From contig NZ_FQYI01000005.1 in assembly GCF_900141665.1 (NCBI RefSeq), forward strand, positions 62,001 to 126,000: a stretch of 64,000 nt of DNA, written 5' to 3'. The notes under the pieces are model-generated. The model was not told the DNA's origin and made no database searches. It saw only the letters and a list, made by a program, of their open reading frames with translations. Position 1 is the stretch's first letter; every line of letters begins with the position of its first letter. Below, one piece after another: positions 32,060 to 40,479 of this stretch. Source of the DNA: Cruoricaptor ignavus. Lineage in GTDB: Bacteria > Bacteroidota > Bacteroidia > Flavobacteriales > Weeksellaceae. Both the position numbers and the translations under genes were made by a program.

Positions 32060-34465
32060 TTAATTCCTCAGCGGCTTGCCATTTTGAAGCATATACTGAA
32101 TTCTCTCTAGCGTTTTGCGTTCGCCGCAGAGGGAAAGGAATGCTTCTCGTTCAAGATTCAGCAGGTAGCGTTCTGTAACCAAGGTTGGCTCGGAAAGGTT
32201 TCCGCCCACCATTACATAGGCGAGCTTATCTGCAATCTTCTTGTCGTGCTCGGAGATATAGTTCCCTGCCAGCATCTGGTCAGTGCCTACATAGAACATG
32301 CCGAGTGCTTCCCTGCCGAGTACCGTAACTTTCTGCTCTATTGGCTGCGTATATCCGTGCTCTGCCATACTTTTTGCAAGCATTTTCGCAGTTTGGATTT
32401 GCTCGGCCTTATTCACCACCACGATGTCTTTGTGCTCCTGCAGGATGTTCATATCAAAGGCTTCGTATGCAGAGGTGGAAACTTTGCCCATAGCGATATT
32501 CATAAATGCATCGCGGAGCCTGTTGTTCTTCACATCATCTTTCTGGAACTCTCTGGAGGTACGCAGCGTCATTTCCTTGGTACCGCCACCGCCCGGGATC
32601 ACGCCCACGCCCACTTCCACCAGGCCGATATAAGTCTCAGCCGCTGCCACGGCCCTGTCGGCGTGCATCGTCATCTCGCAGCCGCCGCCAAGAGTCATTG
32701 CAAAAGGTGCTGCCACTACAGGCACTGCGGAGTAGCGTACGCGCATCATCGTGTTTTGGAAGGTTGCGATAGCCATATTGAGATCATCCCAATCCTGCTC
32801 TATTGCCATCATAAGGATCATGGCAAGGTTGGCTCCCGCGGAGAAATTGGCTCCCTGGTTGGCAATCACGAGACCGTCATATTCTTTTTCGGCAAGGTCA
32901 ATGGCGCGGTTCAGCCCATCCAGCACCTCGCCACCCAGCGAGTTCATTTTTGAGCGGATTTCAAAGTTGATGATGCCATCTCCCAAATCCTGGATTGCCG
33001 AGCCGGAGTTGCTCCAGAGCGTTTTGTTTTTCCGGATATTGTCAAGGATGATGAAGTTCTCCTGCCCCGGGATGTTTTTGTAGGAAGTATCCAGCTGGTC
33101 GTAGAAGGTTGATTTGCCATCATCATCTACCTTGTAGAAGGTTTCGCCTTTCTCAGCCATCTGTTTTGCCCAGTCTGCCGCTTCGTAGCCGGCCTCCCTA
33201 GCCAGCTCGATACCTTTCTGTATGCCGATGGCATCCCAGATCTGGAAAGGACCGTTTTCCCAGCCAAAACCGGCGCGCATAGCATCATCGATTCTGTAGA
33301 TTTCATCAGAGATTTCCGGCACTTTGCTGGAGGCGTAGGCGAAAAGGGAGCCGAACATTTTTCTATAAAGCTCGCCCGCCTTGTCATCCGCTTCCACCAG
33401 AACCTTAAATCTGTCGATCGGTTTTTCTATGGACTTTGTTTTTTCCAGAACGGGGAAGTTGGTTTTGCCTTGCGGCTCGTATTCCATAGTTTCCAAGTTC
33501 AGCCCGTGGATTTCAGATTTCCCGCCCTCACCTTTGATTTTTTTGAAGAAGCCGCTTTCGGTTTTGCTGCCGAGCCATTTATTGTCAAGCATCTTCTGAA
33601 CATATTCCGGCAATTTGAAGACATCATTAAAATCATTCGCCTCCGCATTGCTGCTGTACACGCCGTTTGCCACGTGGATGAGGGTGTCAAGCCCCACCAC
33701 ATCGGCGGTGCGGAAGGTAGCGGATTTCGGCCTGCCGATTACCGGGCCGGTCAGCTTATCTACATCCGTTACATTAAGTCCCAGCTTCTGCACATTGTGA
33801 AAGAGATCCATAATGCCGAAAGTCCCGATTCTGTTGGCTATAAACGCCGGCGTATCCTTTGCAAGAACTGTGGTTTTGCCGAGATATTTCGCGCCGTAAT
33901 CCATGTAGAATTTCACGATTTCCGGATCGGTATCCTTTGTCGGTATGATTTCTAGAAGCGGCAGGTAGCGCACCGGGTTGAAGAAGTGCGTGCCTGCGAA
34001 GTGCTTTTTAAAATCCTCGCTGCGGCCTTCCGCCAGCTGATTGATCGGGATGCCGGAGGTGTTGGAGGATATCAGCGTGCCCGGCTTGCGGAATTGCTCA
34101 ATCTTCTCGTACACCTGTTTTTTGATGTCGATTCTCTCCACCACTACTTCAATGATCCAGTCCGTATTTTTTATTTTCGGGAGATCGTCATCAAAGTTTC
34201 CGATGGTAATTCTGTCTGCAAATTTCGGTGAGTAAAGCAGCGCCGGGCTTGCCTTCTTCAGCTTCTCGAAATTTTCCGCAGCGATGCGGTTGCGCACAGC
34301 CTTGTCCTCTTTTGTAAGGCCTTTTTTCTGCTCCGCCTCGTTCAGTTCAAAGGGCACAATATCCAGCAAAAGCACTTCCACGCCTATGTTGGCGAAGTGC
34401 GCCGCGATACCGCTGCCCATGATTCCCGAGCCGAGGACGGTCACATGCTTGATTCTTCTTTTCAT
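32060..34465 (-). CDS. fadB: 3-hydroxyacyl-CoA dehydrogenase / enoyl-CoA hydratase fusion
   Basis: This bifunctional beta-oxidation enzyme has 801 residues. The NAD-dependent dehydrogenase comes first (VLGSGIMGSGIAAHF at residue 7; GTHFFNPVRYLPLLEI). The enoyl-CoA hydratase half follows from about residue 500 (GLVIANQGANFSAGANLAM, EVGVGVIPGGGGTKEM). This is the reverse of the hydratase-first order of E. coli FadB. I start at MKRRIKHVTVLG, since the longer frame reaches back into the marR stop region. Confidence 0.93.
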   Translation of the reverse strand: MKRRIKHVTVLGSGIMGSGIAAHFANIGVEVLLLDIVPFELNEAEQKKGLTKEDKAVRNRIAAENFEKLKKASPALLYSPKFADRITIGNFDDDLPKIKNTDWIIEVVVERIDIKKQVYEKIEQFRKPGTLISSNTSGIPINQLAEGRSEDFKKHFAGTHFFNPVRYLPLLEIIPTKDTDPEIVKFYMDYGAKYLGKTTVLAKDTPAFIANRIGTFGIMDLFHNVQKLGLNVTDVDKLTGPVIGRPKSATFRTADVVGLDTLIHVANGVYSSNAEANDFNDVFKLPEYVQKMLDNKWLGSKTESGFFKKIKGEGGKSEIHGLNLETMEYEPQGKTNFPVLEKTKSIEKPIDRFKVLVEADDKAGELYRKMFGSLFAYASSKVPEISDEIYRIDDAMRAGFGWENGPFQIWDAIGIQKGIELAREAGYEAADWAKQMAEKGETFYKVDDDGKSTFYDQLDTSYKNIPGQENFIILDNIRKNKTLWSNSGSAIQDLGDGIINFEIRSKMNSLGGEVLDGLNRAIDLAEKEYDGLVIANQGANFSAGANLAMILMMAIEQDWDDLNMAIATFQNTMMRVRYSAVPVVAAPFAMTLGGGCEMTMHADRAVAAAETYIGLVEVGVGVIPGGGGTKEMTLRTSREFQKDDVKNNRLRDAFMNIAMGKVSTSAYEAFDMNILQEHKDIVVVNKAEQIQTAKMLAKSMAEHGYTQPIEQKVTVLGREALGMFYVGTDQMLAGNYISEHDKKIADKLAYVMVGGNLSEPTLVTERYLLNLEREAFLSLCGERKTLERIQYMLQNGKPLRN

Positions 34466-34472
34466 ATTAAAA

Positions 34473-34928
34473 CTATTTGTTATTTCTGTTAATTTCTGTT
34501 GCAACTTTCTGAATTTCAGTCATTACCTCCTTGAAAATTTCAAGTTTGTTCTGAGGAATCCGCTCTGCCACCATCCGGTTGAAATCCATTACAAATTTTT
34601 TGGATAAATCCCTATGGTGCAGGCCTTTCGGCGTAAGTTTAAGTATCACCTCCCGCTTGTCCGCCCCGGATTTATCTTTGTAGATGTAGCCCTCGTCTGC
34701 CAGGAGTTTTACGATCCTCGTAAGCGAGGTTGGCTCTATCGCCATCTTCGGGCCAAGGTTGGTGCTGCGGGTACCGTTTTTAGGATCAATCTTCAGGAGT
34801 GCGAGCCCCTGCACCACGGTGGCATCCATATTCTGTGCCTGCTCGGAGAACATCCTGTTCAGCGCCAGCCAGGTCGATTTTACGATCAGGTCTACATTTT
34901 CGGCTTTAGGCCTTTTTGCTTCATCCAT
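34473..34928 (-). CDS. MarR family transcriptional regulator of the fatty-acid operon
   Basis: This 151-residue winged helix-turn-helix protein has LGPKMAIEPTSLTRIVKLLADEGYIYKDKSGADKREVILKLTPKG, the MarR recognition helix and wing with the conserved DxRxxxLxLT-like segment. It is the first gene of the operon, eight bases before fadB. Palindromes CTATGCACGCATAG lie at its promoter, implying autorepression. The ligand is probably an acyl-CoA, inferred from the operon only. Confidence 0.88.
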   Translation of the reverse strand: MDEAKRPKAENVDLIVKSTWLALNRMFSEQAQNMDATVVQGLALLKIDPKNGTRSTNLGPKMAIEPTSLTRIVKLLADEGYIYKDKSGADKREVILKLTPKGLHHRDLSKKFVMDFNRMVAERIPQNKLEIFKEVMTEIQKVATEINRNNK

Positions 34929-34935
34929 CAGGAAT

Positions 34936-34965
34936 CAAATATAAAGATTTACTATGCACGCATAG
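34936..34965 (-). promoter_or_regulatory. marR promoter with overlapping palindromic operator
   Basis: TATATTTG (minus, 34943-34936) is an exact -7 box 8 bases upstream of the ATG. Eight bases further upstream is the perfect palindrome CTATGC-AC-GCATAG (34952-34965), within the -15 to -35 region where a repressor would block RNA polymerase. Confidence 0.7.
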
Positions 34966-35033
34966 CATTTAAAAGTACAATAATTTGCAATATGTTGAAA
35001 ATCAGCGCATTAAATTGTATGAGATGCATAATG

Positions 35034-35047
35034 TTATGCACGCATAG
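35034..35047. promoter_or_regulatory. Second copy of the MarR-type operator
   Basis: TTATGCACGCATAG repeats 13 of 14 bases of the first operator. The two centres are about 82 bases apart, near eight helical turns, so looping or cooperative binding is possible. Confidence 0.6.
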
Positions 35048-35051
35048 TATT

Positions 35052-35768
35052 TTATAGCTGGGATATATCCAGTTTTAGCTCCGGGAATTTATTAAAAAAA
35101 TCATCAGGGCGGCTCTCTGAGATCTCCCGGTTGGATATGAGCCAGATTCTGTCCGCGAAGTGCATGGCCAGCCGCCAGTCGTGGGAGGATAGGAGGATGG
35201 CTTTAGAATTTTCCTGCGCGAGCCTCCGCAGCAGTTTCAGGATCATCAGTTTGTTTTTTTCATCCAGGTGTGCGGTGGGCTCATCCAGGATTATGGCGGG
35301 TGAGTTTTGCGCCAGTGCTCTGCCGATGAATGCCTTCTGCAGGTTCCCGTCGGATAGCTGCCTCAGGGGGGTGTAGGAATATTTTTTTAAACCCAAGTCA
35401 ATTAAAATTCTCTCCACCATTTCGTTGTCATCTTCCGAAATTTTGAAATAATACGGGTAATGGATGAACCTGCCGAAAGCCACCAGATCCCGCGCCGCCA
35501 AGTGTGCGGGGATGGCTCCGCGGGATAGTACCGCTGCAGCTTTCTTGGCGATCTCCTTGCGGGAAAGACGGGAAATATTGGCATTATCCAAAAAAATCCC
35601 GCCCCCCCGTAGCGGCACGGAATTGAGTATCGATTTAAAAAGTGTGGTCTTCCCGGAGCCGTTATCGCCGATGAGAAGGACCACCTCGCCGCGCTCCAGC
35701 CCGCAATTTACATTGCGGATGAGTGGCTGTTGGTAGCCTATTTCAGCATTGTTGAATTTTAAAAACAT
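35052..35768 (-). CDS. ABC transporter ATP-binding protein, FecE/BtuD type
   Basis: This 238-residue ATPase has Walker A GDNGSGKTT near residue 34, signature LSDGN (a variant of LSGGQ), Walker B AIILDEP and the H-loop SSHD. It pairs with the FecCD permease whose stop overlaps its ATG by one base (TGATG). Iron-siderophore, heme or cobalamin are the usual substrates; the sequence does not decide. No substrate-binding protein or TonB receptor is encoded nearby. Confidence 0.9.
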   Translation of the reverse strand: MFLKFNNAEIGYQQPLIRNVNCGLERGEVVLLIGDNGSGKTTLFKSILNSVPLRGGGIFLDNANISRLSRKEIAKKAAAVLSRGAIPAHLAARDLVAFGRFIHYPYYFKISEDDNEMVERILIDLGLKKYSYTPLRQLSDGNLQKAFIGRALAQNSPAIILDEPTAHLDEKNKLMILKLLRRLAQENSKAILLSSHDWRLAMHFADRIWLISNREISESRPDDFFNKFPELKLDISQL

Positions 35769-36754
35769 CAGTAGCCGATTTTAGTTGTTCTCCCGCGAAG
35801 CATCATAGCAAAAATTACAGGAATCCCCAGCAGCGAGCTCCAGATATTGATGGGCAGGAGGCTGATTTCTGATAAAATAGAGAGAGATTCCATCACGAGG
35901 ATGCCCATCAGAACATTTAATACCCCCTGATGCCAGAGTTTTGCAGGTCTGAAAATGAGCCGGCAGAAATGCGGCACCACGATCCCGATGAACACCACCG
36001 GCCCGAGAAAAGCCGTAGCAGAGGCACATAGCAGCGAAGATGCGATGATGATGTGCGTCTTTAGCCGAGCGGAATCTACCCCCAGGGTAGCGGCGTATTC
36101 TTCCCCTAAAATATTGCCAATCAGTGGATTGATACTTTTTAATGAAAAAATGATTCCCCCAATGGTGAATAGTGCAAAAATTAATAGCTGAGATCCCGTC
36201 AGAGCCGTAGTACTGCCAAATGACCATAGGATGAAATTCCTAAGGCTCTGGTTGTCAGTATAATATTGGAATATAGACATCGCGGCGCCGCAGAATGCAG
36301 AAATCAGGAACCCGAATATGATGAGAAAATTTGAATCCTGTAGCCGCGCCGCAAATGTGAGGAGAACCAGTACGGAAATCAGGCTGCCTGCCAGGGCAGC
36401 AGTCGCTGTAAGGCTGCCGTCCAAAAACGCGGGCAGCTGCAACCCAGAGGAAAAAGCCATGTACAGAGCTACCCCAAGCCCGGCTGCGGAACTTATTCCC
36501 ATCACAGAGGGGCCTGCTAGCGGATTCCGGAAGAATTCCTGAAGCAAGAAGCCCGATGCTGGCACAGAAATCCCTGCCAGTACCATGGCTGCTACTCGGC
36601 GGAGGCGCATCCCGGCAATGGGAGATTGGGGAGTATCATAAAAAAAATCCGCAAAAGATAGGCCGATGTATCCCGTAGCAAGATTGCAGAGGACAGAAAT
36701 TATTATGCCAACCGAGAGGAGACGCACTAGGTCACGGAATCTTCTGAAAATCAA
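35768..36754 (-). CDS. FecCD-family ABC transporter permease
   Basis: This 328-residue inner-membrane permease has about nine to ten helices. RRVAAMVLAGISVPASGFLLQEFFRNPLAGPSVMGISSAAGLG is the FecCD family signature, and GPVVFIGIVVPHFCRLI the cytoplasmic coupling region. Translation appears to start at the TTG directly after the stop of the upstream TlpA-like gene; no ATG precedes the conserved region. The gene order lipoprotein-permease-ATPase has no binding protein. Confidence 0.92.
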   Translation of the reverse strand: MIFRRFRDLVRLLSVGIIISVLCNLATGYIGLSFADFFYDTPQSPIAGMRLRRVAAMVLAGISVPASGFLLQEFFRNPLAGPSVMGISSAAGLGVALYMAFSSGLQLPAFLDGSLTATAALAGSLISVLVLLTFAARLQDSNFLIIFGFLISAFCGAAMSIFQYYTDNQSLRNFILWSFGSTTALTGSQLLIFALFTIGGIIFSLKSINPLIGNILGEEYAATLGVDSARLKTHIIIASSLLCASATAFLGPVVFIGIVVPHFCRLIFRPAKLWHQGVLNVLMGILVMESLSILSEISLLPINIWSSLLGIPVIFAMMLRGRTTKIGY

Positions 36755-37315
36755 TTATTTAAAGCTTTGGATAAATGTATTGAGCTCTCCTTCGGAGATA
36801 CCGCCCAGAAACTCTTTCGTTTCATTGCCTTTGCGGAAGTGGGTAAAGGGTATCGCCGTTCCATCCCATCCTGAAAAATTTTTTTCGAAAAAGTCCTCCG
36901 GAAGTTTTTCGCCGTCCAGCAGTACCACATTGCCGTTTACGCCCATTTTTTCCGCAAAAGGTTTTACTTGGGAATCCCAGTCTTCGCGGGCATCCAGTGA
37001 AACAAAGGTGAATTTTACCTGGCTACCCTTCAGGCTCTCCATTTTCTTTGCAAAGAGTGGCATCTCCCTCACGCAAGGGCCGCACCAGGTAGCGAAGAAG
37101 TTGGTAATATATAAGGTGTCATTTTTGGTATTAATAAGCTCACTGATTTTTTGCGGAGGCAGCTCTTGGATTTCAGCTAAGGCAGTTGGCGTAGGCTCCA
37201 GCTCTGGTAGCGCTGCAGTGTCCTGTGCCGGTGTATGCATTGCCACATTCTCACTTGTTTTTTTGCAGGAATAGAGTGCTGCACCGAGGAAATATATATA
37301 AATTAATTTTCTCAT
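36755..37315 (-). CDS. TlpA-like thioredoxin-fold lipoprotein
   Basis: A signal peptide ends in a lipobox (GAALYSC, Cys16), so the 186-residue protein is membrane-anchored outside the cytoplasm. FFATWCGPCVREMP is the CxxC redox motif and AIPFTHF the cis-Pro loop. It probably reduces or transfers electrons to disulfides of envelope proteins. Its stop touches the TTG of the ABC permease, so the three genes form one operon; a link between redox and metal or cofactor uptake is possible but speculative. Confidence 0.88.
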   Translation of the reverse strand: MRKLIYIYFLGAALYSCKKTSENVAMHTPAQDTAALPELEPTPTALAEIQELPPQKISELINTKNDTLYITNFFATWCGPCVREMPLFAKKMESLKGSQVKFTFVSLDAREDWDSQVKPFAEKMGVNGNVVLLDGEKLPEDFFEKNFSGWDGTAIPFTHFRKGNETKEFLGGISEGELNTFIQSFK

Positions 37316-37352
37316 ATTTATATATTTATATAATTATTGTGTTCTTTCTGAC

Positions 37353-37380
37353 TTGATTTAATAAAAATTCTGTAATTTTG
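37353..37380 (+). promoter_or_regulatory. Promoter of the PaaE-like gene (TTG-N17-TAATTTTG)
   Basis: TTG at 37353-37355 and TAATTTTG at 37373-37380, spacer 17, five bases before the first ATG; the second ATG at 37389 would allow a slightly longer leader. Confidence 0.6.
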
Positions 37381-37385
37381 GGTGA

Positions 37386-38513
37386 ATGATGGATCATTTC
37401 AGCAGCCCCAAACATTTGCCCGAATTTTATCCGCTAAAATTAGCAAAAAAAAAATGGATCACACCCAGCGTAGTAGCGGCACAATTTGATGTACCGGAAG
37501 ATTTATCCTCGCAATTCAGCTTTCTTGCTGGGCAGTATATCACTTTGAAGATAGAGAAAAACGGTGAATATTTTTTCAGAGATTTTTCTATCACATCCGC
37601 GCCCTATGAAAATTCGCTGGCGATAGCCGTGAAGAAAACAGAGAAAAATTCGCCTTCCGATTTTTTTTGCGATAATTATAATGTAGGAGATGAGATTGAA
37701 GTTTCCGTGCCGCAGGGGCGTTTCACCTTGAAGTCCAAGCCGCACGAATTTCGCACTATTCTCGGCTTTGCTGCCGGGATCGGCATATCACCGATCTTTA
37801 GTCATTTTAAAAATATCTTAAAAACTGAACCGCGAACCAGGCTTTTCCTTTTCTATAGCAATAAAAATTTGGAAAGTATCGCATTCCGTAGCGAGCTGAA
37901 TGCTCTTTCGGAAGCCTCGGGAGGGAGGTTGCAGGTTTTCAATTTTCTGACGCAAAAACCTTCGCCCAACAGTTTTTTTAGTGGAAGGCTGGATGGGCAA
38001 AAGCTTGAGCTGATCATCAATCAGCTGCTCCACCTGGACGAAACGGACGAGGAAAGCACCATTTGGGATTCTGTGGACCAGGTGCTGATCTGCGGTCCTG
38101 GGGAGATGGTAAAGTCCCTGGCTAACGCCTGCCACAGCAACGGAATACCGAAGAAAAACATACATTTTGAGCTATTCGGAGAATTTGCAGAAAATATTTA
38201 TCCCCTGGAAAAATCCCTGCCGCTGATTCAGGATATTGAGGTAAACTTCAGGCTGAACGGTAAGTGGCACCGCGCCGTGCTCCCGGACAACCGTACGAAT
38301 ATTTTCAGCCAGCTGGCTGCGATGGGTTATAATGTCCCATATTCCTGCAGGGCGGGCATCTGCGGCAGCTGCATTTGCCTGCTAAACCGTGGGAGTGTGG
38401 AGCTCCTTGAGAATGAATACCTTACCGAGAGCGAAGAGAAAGCCGGTAAAATACTGGCTTGTATGGCTTTGCCTCTTTCCTCCGATCTGGAACTTGATTT
38501 TGACCTCGTTTGA
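37386..38513 (+). CDS. PaaE-like ferredoxin reductase with 2Fe-2S domain
   Basis: This 375-residue electron-transfer protein has an FAD-binding barrel (RDFSITSAPYE), an NAD(P)-binding domain (LGFAAGIGISPIFS; VLICGPGEMV) and a C-terminal plant-type 2Fe-2S ferredoxin domain with CRAGICGSC and a later CMALP cysteine. This order matches phenylacetyl-CoA epoxidase reductase PaaE and related monooxygenase reductases. No paaABC genes are present, so the partner oxygenase is unknown. The stop overlaps the TTG start of the next gene. Confidence 0.85.
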   Translation: MMDHFSSPKHLPEFYPLKLAKKKWITPSVVAAQFDVPEDLSSQFSFLAGQYITLKIEKNGEYFFRDFSITSAPYENSLAIAVKKTEKNSPSDFFCDNYNVGDEIEVSVPQGRFTLKSKPHEFRTILGFAAGIGISPIFSHFKNILKTEPRTRLFLFYSNKNLESIAFRSELNALSEASGGRLQVFNFLTQKPSPNSFFSGRLDGQKLELIINQLLHLDETDEESTIWDSVDQVLICGPGEMVKSLANACHSNGIPKKNIHFELFGEFAENIYPLEKSLPLIQDIEVNFRLNGKWHRAVLPDNRTNIFSQLAAMGYNVPYSCRAGICGSCICLLNRGSVELLENEYLTESEEKAGKILACMALPLSSDLELDFDLV

Positions 38514-39136
38514 AGCGCCTGAAAAGCATATTGAAAACCCTGGTGTTGCTCACGGAATTTGTGCTGCTGTTCGTGCTGGCAGCCAATATCTGGGTGTATG
38601 CGCTTACCAACGGGCGTACCTACTCCAGGGTATCAAGAATCCCGCCGAGGGATACTGCCCTGGTGCTCGGTACATCTCCCAAGACCAAATCCGGGGCATA
38701 CAACCCGTATTTTATCTCGAGGATGCAAGCGGCAAGCCTGCTTTATCATCACGGAAAGATTAAAAAAATAATCGTGAGCGGCGAGCGGTCTACCGGCTAC
38801 AACGAGCCGGCTGCGATGAAAAATTTCCTCGTGAATCAGGACGGGCTGCCGGAGGAAGCAATTACGGAAGACCCCGGCGGATTCCAGACGCAGATAAGCG
38901 TGCGGCGGTGCAAGGAGATCTACGGCGAAGATGAGGTGATCATCGTATCCCAGGGCTACCACAACCTTCGCGCGCTTTTCTATGCGAGGAATGCAGGGAT
39001 GAACGCGCTGGGCTTTGATGCGCAGGAAATTACCCGGCCGGAAAGCTATTACAGAAACCAGACGCGGGAGATTTTCGCCCGGGTGCAGGCGGTGATCTAC
39101 TATCTTTTCGGCATTGAAAAGAGTTTTGGCCGCTGA
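38510..39136 (+). CDS. SanA/ElyC-like DUF218 membrane protein
   Basis: It has 208 residues with one N-terminal transmembrane helix (about 9-31) and a periplasmic DUF218 domain: ALVLGTSPKT, ISRMQAASLLYHHGKIKKIIVSGE, EDPGGFQTQISVRRCKEIYGEDEVIIVSQGYHNLRALFYAR. SanA affects envelope permeability to vancomycin in E. coli; ElyC acts in envelope biogenesis. Translation seems to start at TTG 38510, overlapping the upstream TGA (TTGA); there is no suitable ATG. Confidence 0.87.
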   Translation: MKRLKSILKTLVLLTEFVLLFVLAANIWVYALTNGRTYSRVSRIPPRDTALVLGTSPKTKSGAYNPYFISRMQAASLLYHHGKIKKIIVSGERSTGYNEPAAMKNFLVNQDGLPEEAITEDPGGFQTQISVRRCKEIYGEDEVIIVSQGYHNLRALFYARNAGMNALGFDAQEITRPESYYRNQTREIFARVQAVIYYLFGIEKSFGR

Positions 39137-39166
39137 TTGTATTTTTTTTATAAAATTTTATCTTTG
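39137..39166 (+). promoter_or_regulatory. udk promoter (TTG-N19-TATCTTTG)
   Basis: TTG at 39137-39139 and TATCTTTG at 39159-39166 with a 19-base spacer, an exact consensus Bacteroidota promoter 14 bases before the udk ATG. Confidence 0.8.
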
Positions 39167-39179
39167 TAAAAACTTAAGA

Positions 39180-39809
39180 ATGCTTACGATAGGCATCGCA
39201 GGCGGGACGGGAAGCGGCAAAACTACGGTGGTAAATAATGTGCTCCGGAAATTGAATGTGGATGGGGTGAATGTCCTTTCGCAGGACAATTATTATCGGG
39301 ATAATCAGCATCTTCCGCTTGCAGACCGGGAGCTGCTGAATTATGATCACCCGAAATCCATAGATTTCGAGCTTTTAACGCAGCATGTGCAGGCGCTGAA
39401 GAGGGGGGAGAGCATCCATCAGCCTGTGTACAGCTTTGTAACGCATTCCAGGACGGGGGATTATACCGTGGTGCAGCCGAAGGAAGTTTTGATTGTGGAG
39501 GGCATCCTGGTGCTTACCTCCAAGGAACTGCTGAAGGAGTTTGACCTGAAAGTGTATGTGCAGACCGATTCCGACGAGAGGCTGATCCGCAGGATCCGAA
39601 GGGATACGCAGGAGCGGGGCAGGGATCTGGAGGAGGTTTTGCAAAGGTACCAGACTACCCTGAAGCCTATGCATCAGGAGTTTATCGAACCATCTAAAAA
39701 TGAGGCGGATCTCATCATCCCCAATATGCGGCAGAATCTGATGGCGATAGAAATTCTCACCACAGTTATTTACCATTCATTAAAAAAAGAAAACAATGCA
39801 GCAAGATAA
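39180..39809 (+). CDS. udk: Uridine kinase
   Basis: It phosphorylates uridine and cytidine in pyrimidine salvage. IGIAGGTGSGKTTVV is the P-loop, SQDNYYRD and NYDHPKSIDFELL the nucleoside-binding segments, and RLIRRIRRDTQERGRD the lid. I start at ATG 39180 (209 residues, typical length) because a consensus promoter lies just upstream; the longer frame overlaps the sanA-like gene. The last 14 bases overlap the FtsB-like gene. Confidence 0.95.
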   Translation: MLTIGIAGGTGSGKTTVVNNVLRKLNVDGVNVLSQDNYYRDNQHLPLADRELLNYDHPKSIDFELLTQHVQALKRGESIHQPVYSFVTHSRTGDYTVVQPKEVLIVEGILVLTSKELLKEFDLKVYVQTDSDERLIRRIRRDTQERGRDLEEVLQRYQTTLKPMHQEFIEPSKNEADLIIPNMRQNLMAIEILTTVIYHSLKKENNAAR

Positions 39810-40149
39810 TTTGATAAAAGACATAAAGCCAAAATCCCGCGCCTGGCGCCTGCTGAGGCGGTATTTCCTGAATAAGTATATTATCACCGTGCTGCTGTTT
39901 CTGGTATGGATGACCTTTTTCGACAGTACCTCGTTTCTGGTGATCAACGAAATAAACAAGGAAATCGCCCGCTACGAAAAGCAGCTGGAGTACTATAAGG
40001 AGGAGTACCACAAAAACGACAGCTTCTACAAAAAACTTATGAATAATAAAGAGGAAAAAGAAAAATTTGCCCGCGAAAATTATTTCATGAAAAAACCGAA
40101 TGAAGAAATCTTCATCCTTGTTGCGGACAGCACCAGCGTGGACAGATGA
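39796..40149 (+). CDS. FtsB/DivIC-like septum formation initiator protein
   Basis: This 117-residue bitopic protein has a cytoplasmic basic N-terminus, one transmembrane helix (about 28-48) and a periplasmic coiled coil (residues 50-90, KEIARYEKQLEYYKEEYHK), then the conserved KFARENYFMKKPNEEIFIL. FtsB/DivIC bridges FtsL and FtsQ in the divisome. It overlaps udk, an arrangement seen in other flavobacteria. Confidence 0.88.
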   Translation: MQQDNLIKDIKPKSRAWRLLRRYFLNKYIITVLLFLVWMTFFDSTSFLVINEINKEIARYEKQLEYYKEEYHKNDSFYKKLMNNKEEKEKFARENYFMKKPNEEIFILVADSTSVDR

Positions 40150-40188
40150 TTTCAGATGATTTATGAAGACGAAGAGAAATTATAATTG

Positions 40189-40479
40189 ATGAAAGGAAAA
40201 CTTACTCTGACATTAGAAAAGGATTTGATAGAAAAAGCAAAAGTTTTTGCAAGGGAAAACAAACAGAACCTTTCGGAAATTGTCGGGAAATATTTAGAAG
40301 AAATCGACCAGAAACAACAGCCCCATCCTCCCGCAGAAGAAGGCGAAATCGTAAGCTCCCTGAAGGGTCTTTTTGCGCCAAAAGCTACGGAGAAAAGACA
40401 GGATAGCCCAAAAAGACGCGGCAGAAAGCCCGGAACCAAAAACAAAAAGAAAAATGGAGAAGGTACTGATAGGGAGTGA
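40189..40479 (+). CDS. DUF6364 family antitoxin, second copy
   Basis: This 96-residue RHH-like protein (GKLTLTLEKDLIEKAKVFARENKQNLSEIVGKYLEEID) is followed by a long basic tail (KRRGRKPGTKNKKKN) that is unusual for an antitoxin. It overlaps the PIN-like gene by 26 bases. It belongs to the same family as the antitoxin at 6381 but the two differ outside the RHH core. I start at ATG 40189; a TTG precedes it by three bases. Confidence 0.78.
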   Translation: MKGKLTLTLEKDLIEKAKVFARENKQNLSEIVGKYLEEIDQKQQPHPPAEEGEIVSSLKGLFAPKATEKRQDSPKRRGRKPGTKNKKKNGEGTDRE

